From Vespa crabro (taxonomy: Eukaryota; Arthropoda; Insecta; Hymenoptera; Vespidae): a stretch of DNA of 64,000 bases. Each line of letters starts with the position of its first letter. The first letter of the stretch is position 1. The stretch is from NCBI RefSeq assembly GCF_910589235.1, contig NC_060956.1, positions 16,411,999 through 16,475,998 of the forward strand. The letters are read 5' to 3'. Below are positions 36,944-50,407 of this stretch, one piece after another. The position numbers were made by a program, and so were the translations under genes. The notes under the pieces were generated by a model. That model was not told the origin of the DNA. It saw only the letters and a program-made list of their open reading frames with translations, and made no database searches.

Positions 36944-37409
36944 CTTACTTGTAATGTCGCTTATATATATTTCTCTTCGTCTTATCCATTACAATGTGAA
37001 ATATCCAAAAGGAATCACGTTTTTTGTAAAGAGAAAAAGACATAGATACGTGGATACATAAGTAAAGAAGAGACTCATTGATCGAATTGGCCACATGGTT
37101 GTTTTCTTGATCTAGCGAGGGAGTAATTAGCCCCGAGAAATCGATCGTAGCCCCTTGGCTACGGTTACTCGTGAAGAGACAAGCGGCTAATTAAGAAACA
37201 GCACCGTAATACTGCCGTCGAATTAGCATCCATTAAGAGAGCGACGGAAAACGGTGTGCCGTCTTTCCTCTCGAGAGGTGTGGGAGGAGGAGTCGAACAA
37301 GAGAGTGAGAAAGAGGGAGAGAGGAAGAGAGGAGAGAAGGGTCAACAGATCGTCGAATAATTAAGGGTCAATGGACGAGATCAATTAAGGAAGGAGATAA
37401 GAATCCGAA

Positions 37410-37437
37410 AGACAGAGAGAGAAAGAGACAGACAGAC

Positions 37438-37492
<55 letters not shown>
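37410..37492. repeat. (GA)n tract with GACA interruptions
   Basis: A 54 bp uninterrupted (GA)n core. Confidence 0.94.
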
Positions 37493-37496
<4 letters not shown>

Positions 37497-37923
37497 TGCG
37501 ATTCGATCGTTAATGCTCTTCGTCTCTGAGATAAAGTCACTACGGTAAGATCACTACGATAAGAAAAATCAAAAGGTTTGAAAGAGAATTTCGATATCAA
37601 TGAATTTTTATCCTCGCTGAAGGAAAGATTTTGATGATAACCTTTTAATGATAAATAACTGATAAATATTGTCAGAATTAATTTATACGTTCTTATTGAA
37701 TTTATAAATTAACGATAGATATGTTTTACGTATCTAAAGAATTTTTATCGTAATTAATAACGTTAATTGTTTACGATTTTACTTGTCTTAATTTGTAAGG
37801 TTGTCCCCCAGGAGAAAAACGAAAAAGGATTTGAGAGCTCGTATGTATGTAAGTACGAAGGGGAACGAAGAGAGGTACACTCTTTATGGAGAGAGTATTG
37901 AAGGTGGTAAGAACGAGCGAAAC

Positions 37924-37934
37924 TTCCCACGTGG
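37924..37934. promoter_or_regulatory. Su(H)-type site overlapping a CACGTG E-box
   Basis: TTCCCACG (37924-37931) is the reverse of CGTGGGAA, the Su(H)/CSL consensus, and overlaps the perfect palindrome CCACGTGG (37927-37934). Su(H) is the Notch effector, so autoregulation is possible. Single sites are expected by chance at this window size. Confidence 0.2.
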
Positions 37935-37962
37935 ATAATGTGACTGCGGGTAAAGGGATAGG

Positions 37963-37996
37963 TTGCTGCTGCTGCTGCTGCTGCTGTTGCTGCTCT
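37963..37996. repeat. (CTG)n tract
   Basis: About eight CTG units followed by TTGCTGCTCTTGC. It is the only clear CTG tract in the window. Confidence 0.92.
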
Positions 37997-39343
37997 TGCT
38001 ACTGCTCTCATCAACAAGAAAGAATGTGGTCCACGTTCGATGGAAGAAGCTGAAGGAAAAGCCTTGTTTACCGAACTATCATATTACCTTACCGACCGAT
38101 CCGATCATCATTAGCTTTTAATTAGGCCTTACCATTACATGCAAAACCAACCCTTATTTACCAATTCATTTCTATATACGCAGTATTCAATGGATTCAAT
38201 CGAATTTCATCAGATTTTTTTTTGTTTTTTTTTTTTCAAAAGAAAATAAATAAACGATCAGATGTCATTGATATCATTCTTTAGTGACAAGAATTATGAA
38301 GTGGTATACCTTCCTTTCGGTATTTTCAAGGATATATAAGAGAAAAGAAAATACATAGGCACGTTCTCATGGATGAAACGTTGACGTAAGTATATTGCGG
38401 TTTTGGAAACATAACACTCGGCCAGTCAGTTCACCAAGATGGAACATAGATTTTTCGATCGTAAGCTTGTAAAGTATAGTCTTCGCTCTTCGACAATGCG
38501 CATTTTCTTTCGAGAGAGTTGTTGTACAGTCGAGTGTAACGATTTTTGACGACTTTCGAAAAGAATTTTATTTTAATAAAATAGTGATTATATTTTATTA
38601 GTTATGATTACGAAAAGAAAAAAAAAAATTATTTTTATTATGCATTTATGTATCATAAAAGAGAAAGACAGGATCACTTTAGCATTGTTACTGACTTATC
38701 GTTTAAAAATGCTTTTAGAAGATAACAAGAAAAAAAAAGATTTAAAAGACTGCAATTTTAAAAGTGGAGAGGGCTTAAAAATTATCTTAATAATTAAAAA
38801 TTGCATTTAAAAATATTCTTCATGGTATTGCAACTGGCCGAATTATAGTATAAAATTTTGTTTTCTTATGATAATAAAATAAAACTACAGATACAATGTT
38901 TTTCTGATCTTTATAAATTATCAATAAGGATTTTGATATACGTCGATGTCAATATATTATGGTAATCATAATTGGAGAATCCTTAATGGGAAATCATTAA
39001 TAAGGAGAATCAATATCGATGTCGATAAATCATATGGATATCAAAGATTTTTAATATATTTATAATTAGCTTGTCAATTCAAAATTTTACTTATGAAAAT
39101 AATGAAAGGAAAAAATGTATAAAGATAATAATTTTAATAAGAAAATTTGATATAATTCGTTATCATATATCAATGTCATTGAATTATCAGAAGAAATGTT
39201 ATGCAAATGATATTTTAAAATCATTGCTTTTGACTGTACTTAGGTACGTGGGCTGTGAGCTCCGAGTTATCGGGCTTTTTAACGCGCCACTTGCGGTAAC
39301 ATGTCTCGACCGATCGCGGTTTCAGCGAGTCTCGCGTCCCTCC

Positions 39344-39383
<40 letters not shown>

Positions 39384-39406
39384 GTCTCTTCTCGTATTCC
39401 TGAAGA

Positions 39407-39520
39407 CGACGATGACGACAACGACGACAACGACGACGACGACGACGATGCCGATGCCGTTGCCGATGCCAATACCGATGCCGATGCCAATACCGATGCC
39501 GATGCCGATGTCGATGTCGA
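39407..39520. repeat. GAC/AAC and GATGCC repeat block
   Basis: A trinucleotide (GAC/AAC)n run grades into hexanucleotides GATGCC/AATACC/GATGTC. The block is open in several frames on both strands (Asp-Ala and Met-Pro repeats on plus, Ser-Ala and His-Arg on minus). It ends at the palindrome TGCACGCGCGTGCA (39527-39540). Confidence 0.85.
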
Positions 39521-39961
39521 GACAGCTGCACGCGCGTGCATGAAAGCAGAAAAGTGTCGATGAAAACCTAGCCGTGCGGACCGTTGTGGTTTCTCGATAA
39601 GATCAAATTTTCGTTCGAATTTATCGAATGGCTCTAACTGTACAAAAAAAAAAAAAAAAAGATCAATCGATCGAATCAAGTGCTATTATTAACCGAGACA
39701 ATCTTGGATTATTTCCATAATTCAATAAATCAAATCAATTTATACAATTATATAAATTATATAAATTTCGATTTTATAAATAAACAATGAGTTGAGGCAA
39801 AATAAAAACTGACATTTTACCACTTGCGTCGAGTAAATTTGTAAATTTATGAATAACGTGCGTATAGGAAGAAAGAAAAAGAGAGAAGAAAAAAAAAAAG
39901 AATAAATAAGTGAAGATAAAGGGTATCAAGAAAACTCTCACGACAAGCGGGAAATTTAAAT

Positions 39962-39973
39962 CAGCTGTGGGAA
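39962..39973 (+). promoter_or_regulatory. Composite E-box plus Su(H)-type site
   Basis: CAGCTG (39962-39967) runs directly into TGTGGGAA (39966-39973), giving a proneural-type E-box fused to a Su(H) consensus. Such pairing is known in Notch target enhancers, but here it is one copy in a large intron. Confidence 0.22.
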
Positions 39974-41320
39974 AGTATACATTCTCGTATAGATTAATAA
40001 TAAACTTTTGAGCGTAATCAAGGAAGAGAGCTTATTATAAGTGTCTCTAAACTCCCTCCTTCCCTCCCTTTTTCTCTCTCTCTTTTTCTCCCAAAAAGTT
40101 TATTACCAGAACGTCCGTCTCGAGAACGTTTTTGTCAGTAAGTTCTTGAGACTAGTATAGAAGTAAAGAAAAAGAGAGAAAGACACCGATCGGTACCACG
40201 TGTCGTTCTACTCCGAAAAAGTTTGTCTCTAACGAAGCTGCTAGCGGCAAGTGTCGAAAGAAAAAGAAGAGGACGGAAAAAGAAAGTGCCTGAGTTCTCA
40301 CGGGGTTCAACGCTTTATTTTCGTACTCCCTCGTGCTCAAGGGGTTGCCCATTGATAAGCTAATGGCCGTATGATAGTCGTTCGAGTTTAACGTCCTGAG
40401 AACGTATTACGTGCCTACGTGGAGAGGAAAGCCTTATTGAGTGCCTTCAGACGAACATATATACGTACGTACGAACGTACGTACGAACGTATGAATGAAT
40501 GAACAATCCATCGAAAAAATCTTTCCTACTTTTTTCGAATCGGTAAACTTGTAAAAAAAAATAAAAAAATAAAAAAATATGAAATGTACGAATATCAATG
40601 ATTTTTCAATATTTCGATCTTATAAAAGTATACATAATTCATCAGAGAAATCATTTTATCGTTATAATACATTAAATTAAATTATATTAAATTGATTTAC
40701 TTTGATAAAATTATCTATCGTATTGATCTATTTGATTCTCTTTTTCTTTTTTTCTTGTTTACTCGATTTAATTCGATTTTAGAATTATTTGAAATAAATG
40801 TAATACGTCATGCATTATCATTTATTTAATAACGTAAAATTTATTTAATACGTGAATTTAAAACTGTGGTCTATGATGTCTTCGATTCGATTGACACGAT
40901 CTGGATACTTGATACAAAGAAACAAAAAAGGGACAATAAAATGGATCACATGAGTACCGATCTATAAAGATTTAACAAAGACGAGATTCGATCTTAAGTT
41001 AAACAAATTTGACATTAACCTTAATATATATTTTTTTCAATAAAATCAAAATAGTTCTTCTTTTTTTTTTTATCGACATTTGATTTATATCGAGATACGA
41101 GTACAGAGATATTACAATTCATTATGGGATTTGTCAAATTAATCTTTTTCATAAATCCTCGTAAACGTATTATTATACAATAAAGAATCTCAAGAATTCG
41201 ATGTTGTATTATCTGTGGCAAAAGAAAAGGAGAAAGAGGATAATTATCAAAAAATCGTGCTGGAATTCGGGTCGATCGGAAGCAATGCTCTCGAAAAGAA
41301 AGAGAAGAGAACAGAAGAAG

Positions 41321-41362
<42 letters not shown>

Positions 41363-41400
41363 GAGAAAGAAAAAGAGAGAGAGAGAGAGAGAAAGAGAGG
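41321..41400. repeat. (GA)n tract
   Basis: Interrupted by AAACA and AAAA. Confidence 0.93.
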
Positions 41401-41692
41401 ACAGGCTCAATTAGGAGGACGATTGCGCATGGTCGATCGATCGTATTCTCGATGACATGATCGCACCGATGCTGATCGTTGGCGCGACGTCATTCCTGGC
41501 TAACGAGTGCCGTTCGAAGATGCCGGTTTCGAATCTCCAAATTGAAGAGTGCGTCTTCTTTTTTCCTATACGATATATGTACGTAACTTGAAAGTACATA
41601 TATATGTAATTAATTACCTTTTAATATATATATATATATATATTACACACACACAATACGTGCACTTAACTCATTTAATTCGCAGAAAAAGA

Positions 41693-41949
41693 GGGTGGGC
41701 CAAAAGTATCTAGATTATTTTTAAAAGGTCAATTACTCTCTTTCGTGATCTTTTACTTTTTATTTTTCTTTTTTTGTTTTCACATCATAAAAAGGTTCTT
41801 AATAAAATTTCGTTCTCGATAAAAAAAGAAAAAAAAAAAAAAAAAAGAAAAAAATAAAAATAAAAATCGTCTGAAAAAGTTTTGTAATGGAAATATCTCA
41901 GAAAGGAGTAATTAATTTTTTTAAATCATCTAACTACCTTGTATCATCC
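41693..41949. mobile_element. Degenerate MITE-like element with inverted ends
   Basis: The left end reads GGGTGGGCCAAAAGTATCTA and continues GATTATTT. The right end, inverted, reads GGATGATACAAGGTAGTTA and continues GATGATTT. They align with one indel and several mismatches over about 28 bp. The left end resembles Tc1/mariner termini (GGCCAAAAGTA). The interior is T- and A-rich with no open frame. No clear TA duplication is seen, so this is an old or doubtful element. Confidence 0.45.
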
Positions 41950-42780
41950 AGTACATACATTCTTACAGATCATACTAAATGTTCGTTAATATTAAATAAA
42001 TTAAAATGTCATATATGTATAATAAATATTTAAATAATGTTAAAATGAAATATGTCTGTCGTATTAAATGATCGAAAATATAATGCGAATTAAATAGAAT
42101 GAATGAATATGAATTAATTCTAATATCAAATTAACTTTAATATTTTTTCTAGAAGAAAAAAAAACAAAAAAAAAATTATATTATACGTAAATTTATATTA
42201 TAATTTATATTCAGCAAATATTTTCTCTTTTACAATTAATCTTCGCGATGAAAAAATTAAATAAGATTTAAAAAGTATACGTATATGTTTGTTTGTTTGT
42301 CTTCAAAGTTACATACCATTATGGATGATTAACGTAATGACCGATTATAAATGAAAATAACAAAAACAATATTAATTATGATAGAGATTTAAACAAAACG
42401 TAAGCATATGCTCGAACGATGAAGATACTGAAAACGATAGGTTCGAAGAAATCTTGAGAATGATTAGATGAGCCGCATGTTCGCGCATCCTTCCTCATAA
42501 AAAGATTTCCGCTTGATGGGCGTTCTAAGAACGCCCGACGTGATCCTCGGTTACGACGTACCAATGGCATTAAGAGGCCACCGAGCACGCTCCATGTCTT
42601 GATATCCTAAGATTTCCCGTTTCTCGTTAATGGACCTATCGCGTGAACTTTAATGTATAATGTATGTACATATGTGTTACAACTACTCGCGATTCGATTA
42701 GAATCACAGATCACGTTTGAAATTTCTATAACGAATATAAATTAATTTAAAGGTATTAAGTATAAATTGCATATCTCTAT

Positions 42781-42814
42781 TATACATACATACATACATA
42801 CATACATACATACA

Positions 42815-42886
<72 letters not shown>
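42781..42886. repeat. (CATA)n then (TA)n compound microsatellite
   Basis: About 15 CATA units followed by about 21 TA units. Confidence 0.96.
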
Positions 42887-42890
<4 letters not shown>

Positions 42891-43397
42891 TATATATGTG
42901 TATTAATATTTAAAGTAGATTCAATTTCCTTCATATTTCGTGAGAATATAAATCATAAAACGAATGTAAAATGAAACTTTCATAACTATTTCATAACTAT
43001 TTTAATGAATAATTAATTATCTAATTTAAATAATAAAAAAAAGGAGAGAAAAGAAAAAGAGGAAAAATTTTGCGTAGCCTCTTTCATTCATCAAACTGAT
43101 AATCTCAAAAAGAAAGAGAAAGAGTAAGAAAAAATGAAAAAGAGAGAGAAAGAAAGAGAGAGAAATAAAATCAAAGTATAAAACTACCTAAGATACTACT
43201 TCTAAGAGTGACAAAGGATTATAAAGAGTTGCTAAAATGAAATGTCACTTTACGTATCACGTTTTACGTTAGGATATATAAAAGAGGGAATGAGAAAAAG
43301 TGGAAGGACGAGAGAAAGCTGTGTTACGAGAGGCGAAGACGCGTTGTTTGCTATCCAGATGTTGCCTTCCTTTTCTGACGAAAGGGTTTGTCGTTCG

Positions 43398-43413
43398 AAA
43401 GAGAGAGAGAGAT

Positions 43414-43464
<51 letters not shown>

Positions 43465-43657
43465 GACAAAAGAAAGAGAGAGAGAGAAAGAAAGAAGGAA
43501 AAAAGAAAGAGAAAGAGAGAAAGATGAAGAACAGGTCTGAGAATAAGAAGAGAAAGGAGAAGGAAGGAAGAAGAAGGTTCTTGCAGGACAGAGGGCATAT
43601 CGCTAACACTTTACGGCAGTGGCGTTTGTATAGTGCCATGTGTCTCTTCGTTTTTCC

Positions 43658-43707
<50 letters not shown>
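43398..43707. repeat. (GA)n then (TA)n tracts
   Basis: Interrupted (GA)n at 43398-43535 and a (TA)n of about 46 bp at 43662-43707. Confidence 0.93.
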
Positions 43708-43717
<10 letters not shown>

Positions 43718-44773
43718 GTGCATGTATATATATATATCTTCTCCTCCCACCTCCGAGCTTGAAAAGGTCCAAGTAAGGAAAATAAAAAGCAGGCCGCCGC
43801 CGTTTCGTTTTTTGTTGGAACGTGGCAATGACATTTCCGTCTGCTACGAAGAAGAAGTCAACAGGTCGGTCCAAGTAGTTTTTATCAGCCACCACTTCTT
43901 CTACACTTCTATTTTCTCATTACCATTCGTGTGTCATGAACACTGTGCAAGATCTACGACTTTAACTCGACCCTTCCCGAGAACCTTTTGCTTTTTCCTC
44001 GATCACGTCACCGTAGAAAAATATACAGAATTCCATTTGGAGCGAGTGAAAAAGAGCGACCCCGTCCCCCGCACCGCCCCGTCCCGTCCTCCCCTGTCAC
44101 TTAAAGTGCTGTATCGTATGGTGTTTTCGAGATTAAAGGGAGAAAAAAGGAACATAAGAAAAAAAAACAGAAGAGAAAAAAAGAGAGAAAAAGAGAAAGA
44201 GAGAGAGAGAGAGAGAAAAAAGGAAAGCACGTGCACGTTGACGACAGCTGGATCTCATCGACATGATAAATGATCTTCAATCGATCTTTTCGTCTCGACG
44301 CGAAAGTTTCTATCAAACCTTTTAAATGATATCAATTCTTAAGAACCCATTAATTAAATTGATTCGATGAAATCAGATATACAGTTAAGTAATCGTTCTT
44401 TCTCTTTTACGAAGCGAGTGTAAATAGAAAAAAAAAAAAGAAAAAAGAAAGAAAGAAAAATCTATTCTACTAGTCTTATAATTAATTTCGCATGGAAATA
44501 AGCTGCACGAACATACCGGTAGTCGACAACGAGTAGAAGAGATCGCTGGGAATTAAACTCCGATTGCTTGACCTCGCAAGTGCCGTGTCAACGAGTTTAA
44601 CTTTTGCCACTGATGATTCTTCTTCTCATCGTCTTCGATATATTTAACTACCGATAGGTCTTTATACAAAGGATTATTACAAACTGTTAGAAATTGTCGT
44701 GTAACGAATGAAAAATTTTATAAATAAATAAATTTAATTTCATTTGCAAAAAATAATTTAAAGAGAAAAAAAG

Positions 44774-44774
<1 letters not shown>

Positions 44775-44843
<69 letters not shown>

Positions 44844-45256
44844 CGTGGGGAATATTATTTCATACGAATGAGAAAAGATAAGAAGGGAAGGAAAAAAGAG
44901 ATAAGAAAAATGCAGATTTGGTTTTGGTGTCCTCGAGTTGTCCCCACAGCTGAAGAGAATCCTTGCTACTGCAATGCCGTCGAGGTGGAACGTTCTAAAG
45001 AGAGAAAGAGAAAGGAGAAAAAGACGAGGTGTATCCAAAGAAAGAAAAATATCCCCGTCGAAAATTGGTGAGGAACAAACAAAGGGTTGCGGGGGACCGA
45101 AGAAAAATAAAGGATTGCGAATTCTATTAGCGAGCCTCTTTCTCCTCCTACCGAAGAAGAAATAAGATGACGATGCCGAAGAAGGAGGATGCTCGGAAAA
45201 AGAGAGACAGAGAGACAGAGACAAAGAGAGAGAGAGAGAGAGAAAGAGAGAGAAAA
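44775..45256. repeat. Two (GA)n tracts
   Basis: (GA)n at 44775-44844 and 45196-45256. Confidence 0.93.
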
Positions 45257-45400
45257 GGATGAGATGACAACGCTCAGAGCTGTCCGCTAATCTTCTTTCG
45301 TCTCCTTCTCTTATTCACAGAGACGAATCGCAGGCGGATCACGCTTTGTCTTTGCGGTTTTCTCCAAGCAGCTCCGCTTCTCGCCGAAAGATTCAACCCT

Positions 45401-45500
45401 ACTACTACCACCATCATCACCATCACCATCATCATCACCACCTCCTCCACCTCCTTATCCTCCTCCGCCTCCTCCTCCTTCTTTTCCTTCTCTTCCTTCT
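45401..45500. repeat. (CAT/CAC)n then (CTC)n block
   Basis: Trinucleotide-rich pyrimidine-biased run that gives poly-His and poly-Leu in one plus-strand frame. Confidence 0.9.
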
Positions 45501-47159
45501 CCAGTGCTACGACAAACTCGTGGACCAACTAAGTAATCACCACGATTGTGGTTTTTACTCGCGAGTCTACCGATTTAGCTCCGGCTATCACGAAAGCGCA
45601 ATGACCGTGTAACCTCCTTCGAATGATTTTCCAATTTTCTTGACGTTTATATATACTCACAGGTATAATACGATACATTGCCATTGAATGTTGATAAAGA
45701 AACGTGCGTTTCAAATATGTAATTTTATTCTAAAAACAATTTATTTCTTTTCTTTTTATTCGAAAGAAATGATATGAGTTTTTTGTTAATTTTGTTTTTT
45801 CTTGAATGATTTTTTTGTTTTCTTGTTTTTTTTTTAATTAACAATCTATTAATATTTTTCTTCTTCGAAAGATTTTTCTCGAATTAATTTTTGAGAGAAA
45901 AGATATAACAAAAAAAGAAAAATAAAAAGAAAAATAACCATGGAATTTGTTTACTACCCTCTATGATCCTACTTTTTTTTTCTCGAGCTTTAACTTACGA
46001 CATAAATCGTATTTATATTAATTCTTGAATATAAATTAACAATAAAATTTTTTCGCGTAAAAATGAAATGATATATAAATGATATAGACATATTATATCA
46101 TATCAAAGTTACATGGATTTATAAAAGGGAATTAACTTTCTTACTTCTTTAATTTTTAAAACAATCACGGTCATCATTAGAAAATTTCTTTAACTCGTTC
46201 GTCTGATGCAGTCCGTCGAGAAAATCCGGAAGTAAAGTTTCGAGTAGGTAGAAAATCGCTCGAAAGGGCCAACTTATTCGTCATCTCTGAAGAACGAAGA
46301 GGATGCAGTTAAAGAGAAATGCAATTTATATTTAATATCATTAGAGCGAGAAAAATGTGCGATTGGATTGCGCGGATGCGTCGAGCAGTCTTGCGTTCTC
46401 TAACGTAATGGCAGAAGCGGATTCTACGTTCGTGGAATCTGGCCAGGCATGCGGCAGAACCGCGAACGCAGAACACCGTGAACCTCTGAATGCTTTCGAA
46501 CGGTTCTTTGCTTTGCTATACAATCCTCCGACTAAACCTAAGTCATTCTCGACAATTTCAAATTTGTCTTTTAAAATAAAATAAAATAAAATATATATAT
46601 AAAAAAAAAAAAAAAAATAAAAAAAAAAAGAAAATAAAAAAAAAATAAAACCTTAAAAAAAAAAAGAAAAAAGAAAAGAAAGAGAGAAAGGAAAAAAGAA
46701 AAAATGAAAAAAAAATCCTTCGAACAGATAATAAAAACAATAAGTAAGAAAGATCGTTAAACAAACAACGGTAGTCTGACAAGCTGGGGAGTCCATTGAA
46801 ATTAACTAAATTACCATTCGAATGCTACTCTCACTATACCATTCGCCTAGTCGCGAATACGTATTATTATCTTCCAAGGTATAATACTGTAACTTGCTAT
46901 TTTCGCGAGGGTGTCATAAGCGTTCGATTCGTTGAGAATATTAATGCAAAGCACGAAAACAATTCGAGATTCGACTAACAATTTGAGAATACAATTGGTT
47001 GTATCAGTCATCGTATGCTACTCGAATGATTTTACGTTTAAAATACCAGATGTATTTCTGTATTGTTTTCAAATGTACAATTTTGATAATTCAAATTAAA
47101 ACATTTGCGTATCTTTGATGCTTGATGAAAAAAATGATTTTTAATTTTATTTACGCTTT

Positions 47160-47214
47160 CTTACGTTTTAATAATAAACGAATATCAATTTTTCAATACA
47201 TTATAATATCACCG

Positions 47215-47259
<45 letters not shown>

Positions 47260-47500
47260 TATACAGACACATAAAATTTACATCTATTTGAATTATAAAA
47301 AGATTTAACTCTTAAAATCACTTCTATTTATATACAGACACGCACATTGGATTATTATAATATATGTATATGTATATATATTTTAATAACAGACGAATCC
47401 AGTCTTTCATACTATCATCATAATAAATATATATATATATATATATATATATTTATTTAAATAATAAACAAATCCAATGTTAAAATCGAACATTACTTTA
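47160..47500. repeat. Degenerate repeat around (TA)n tracts
   Basis: Copies of TAATAATAAACGAATATCAA (near 47168), TAATAACAGACGAATCCAG (near 47382) and AATAATAAACAAATCCAATG (near 47460). The first two run on to a TCATxATAAT stretch and a (TA)n tract. It looks like an old local duplication with expanded (TA)n arms. Confidence 0.45.
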
Positions 47501-48016
47501 AATGCATATACAGTATTAAGATGTTCTTGATGAAGATTTATTTAAAATATATGTAAAATATAATAAAATCGATATGACATAAAATCTTCTCATACACGAA
47601 ATAAGCTTAAAGAAGGAAGAACCTTATGACACTTGATATGTTCTTCGTTCACTTTGTTAGATATTCCTGCCAATATATCGGTATCCATTAAATCACGCCA
47701 ATCTCGATCGTAAAATCTTCTTCTCTTATAAACGAGCATACCGCTTAAACGCTTAGTGTTGAAGCGTATCGCGATGGTTGGCGAAAGAATCGTAAAGAGG
47801 AAAAAAAAAAAAAGAAAAATATAGTCGCGAATCAACCAGAAGCGAGATATACAGAAGGGACGACATAAATCGAAGGTGGGAGATGGGAAAAGGCGCGAAT
47901 ACTCGGGATTGGTTAGGTAGTTAGGTAGCAATGCAAAGCCACGCTAAATCGTTCAAGACTGTGTTGTTCTACCCTTTCTAACGATCTCGTACGTGGATGC
48001 GCATAAAGCTTCTCCC

Positions 48017-48017
48017 C

Positions 48018-48057
<40 letters not shown>

Positions 48058-48322
48058 TTCTCTCTCTCTTTCTCTTTCTCTCTCTCGCTCTTTTTGTTTT
48101 TGTAAAATATTTTACTCTTCGAGTGTCTATGCATACGATGTATACGGGGTGTAACAAAAGTAATGACTAGAATATGATATGTAAAATGAAGAAAACATTC
48201 TTTTCAATGTATTCAAAGAACATAAATACGTTACTAAAGATTAAATTGTAACGTGATTTTAAATTCTATTAATTATTTATATAAATATATGTAAATATAT
48301 GTAAATATATGTAAATAAAAGC

Positions 48323-48410
<88 letters not shown>
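48017..48410. repeat. (CT)n and (TA)n tracts
   Basis: (CT)n at 48017-48088 and an interrupted (TA)n at 48320-48410, with the mariner-like remnant between them. Confidence 0.93.
48145..48167 (+). mobile_element. Possible single mariner terminal repeat remnant
   Basis: GGGGTGTAACAAAAGTAATG follows TATAC and resembles the start of a mariner-type terminal repeat. I found no matching inverted end nearby, so this may be a solo end or a coincidence. Confidence 0.25.
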
Positions 48411-48961
48411 GTACATAATGTATATCTTTTCTTTCTCTTTCTTATATACATAAAATAGTATTGCATTTAATAATCTTATCACGTAGATCGTTATGTCGAC
48501 GATGCAACGCTCAGAGAAACGTCTCACTATAAACAAAGTTGAAGAATGACAAAGTCTTCGAACTAACGGATGAATTATACAATACAAGTAAACAATGTAA
48601 ACGAATAATACAAGCTTTACGTTCTCTATCCCAATTGATTGTACTTGTAATAAAAAAAAAAAAAAAAAAAAAAAAAAAAGAAAAAAAAGAAAAAAAAAAA
48701 AAAAACGAAAAAACGAAAAAAGAAAAAGATCTATCTTGTAAATATTAAAATTATTAAAAATAAATTTAACTTTATTCTTAATAAAAATTATCAATACATA
48801 ATATAATAAAATAAAATTTATTTTCAGTAAAAATTATTAATAACAATATATTATTATTTCTTCTCTTTTTATTCCTCTCTCGCTCTTTTTCTTCTTTTAT
48901 CTTTTTTTTTTTTTTTTTTTTTTTTGAATTAAAAATATTCTTTAAGAAAAATGTGAGAGAG

Positions 48962-48992
<31 letters not shown>

Positions 48993-49222
48993 AAGAGAGA
49001 AGAAGTGAGAACGTCCATCCTTCTTGTGGCAGCCTGTAGAAGAGATCGAGCATACGGAGCTTGTAGTCTGGCTTTGCGATGATTACGACTGCGATTGCGA
49101 TGTAAATCGCGGGCCCACGTTCAATCACGTACGCGTACACACGGGTGTACGCCATCGGCCAGAGTCATCGGCCAGTGCCGTATGTCTAGCCGACGTGCTT
49201 TCTTCTTTCCTCTTTGCTTCAT

Positions 49223-49257
49223 TCTCTCTCTTTCTGTGTCTCCCTCACTCACTATCC

Positions 49258-49328
<71 letters not shown>

Positions 49329-49356
49329 AATCTCTCTCTCTCTTAGTCTCTCTCAC
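49223..49356. repeat. (CT)n tract, about 130 bp
   Basis: The longest (CT)n-type tract in the window, with several short interruptions. Confidence 0.95.
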
Positions 49357-49614
49357 TCTACAATTTATCTTTCATCGCGTATAGTGCAGCCCGTCGATCT
49401 CGATCGAACCTACTCCATCGAATCTTTTGGAATATGAACAATGAATCAGAAACGATTACGACACTATCTTATTTTATTTGTTGATATAGAAAAGAAAATG
49501 ATTTGAAAAGATAAACAATTTTAATTTTAGAAATTAGTGAATTTTAGAAAATGAAAATTAATTATATTTTCCTTTCATTATAGATTATAGTGTATATTAA
49601 TCGAAAATATTTAT

Positions 49615-49652
49615 TATATATATATTTTTATAATATTTATTATATATATATA

Positions 49653-49690
<38 letters not shown>

Positions 49691-49903
49691 GACGTGAAGG
49701 TGACTTTTACCTATGCTTGTATTTCACTTTAACGAGAAAAGGCTATGGCAACCTTATTACAAATAAAAATAGAAAAAGATTTAATAAAAAGAAATGAAAA
49801 TGGAGAGATTAAAAATAATGAAAGAAATATCGAGCGTTTTTGTCGTGACTTCTATAGGAAGCTTGTTTACACAATATACAAGAGAGATAGAAAGAGAAAG
49901 AGA

Positions 49904-49956
<53 letters not shown>
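49615..49956. repeat. (TA)n and (GA)n tracts
   Basis: (TA)n at 49615-49688 and (GA)n at 49887-49956. Confidence 0.93.
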
Positions 49957-50306
49957 TTTTTTCGCTTATGGATGTTACACGCATGAACGAAATAAAAGGA
50001 AGAAGGAGTGATTGATATACAGAAATAAAAAGGAAAGAAAAAGATAGGGAAAAGGGAAAAAGGAAAAGGAAAAAAAAAAGGGGAAAAAAAATTAAATCGG
50101 TTGAGATCGACGAAGCGAAATGTACTTTCGTTCTCGAAGTAAGCCGAATTTATGAACTCGCGAGAAGGCATCTCACCCGGCCCAGAGAAGTGCAAGAAAG
50201 CTTGGCAATGGCCCTGTTCGCTGAATTCTACCTACTCTATCAGGATCTAGTATCTTTGAATAAAGATCGCGTCGTAAAGCTTTCCTCTCGGCACGTCGAT
50301 CCCTCC

Positions 50307-50357
50307 TCTTTCTCTCTCTCTCTCTCTCTCTCTCTTTTTATTTCTTTCTCTCTCTCG

Positions 50358-50404
<47 letters not shown>
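50307..50404. repeat. (CT)n tract
   Basis: Interrupted (CT)n with a 38 bp perfect end. Confidence 0.94.

Positions 50405-50407
<3 letters not shown>

Noticed and set aside
43524..44273. 249-codon plus-strand frame, the longest in the window
   Set aside because: Built on (GA)n, (TA)n and A-rich tracts. The middle part (about 43740-44100) is mixed but has no domain, and it is antisense to Notch in an intron-like setting.
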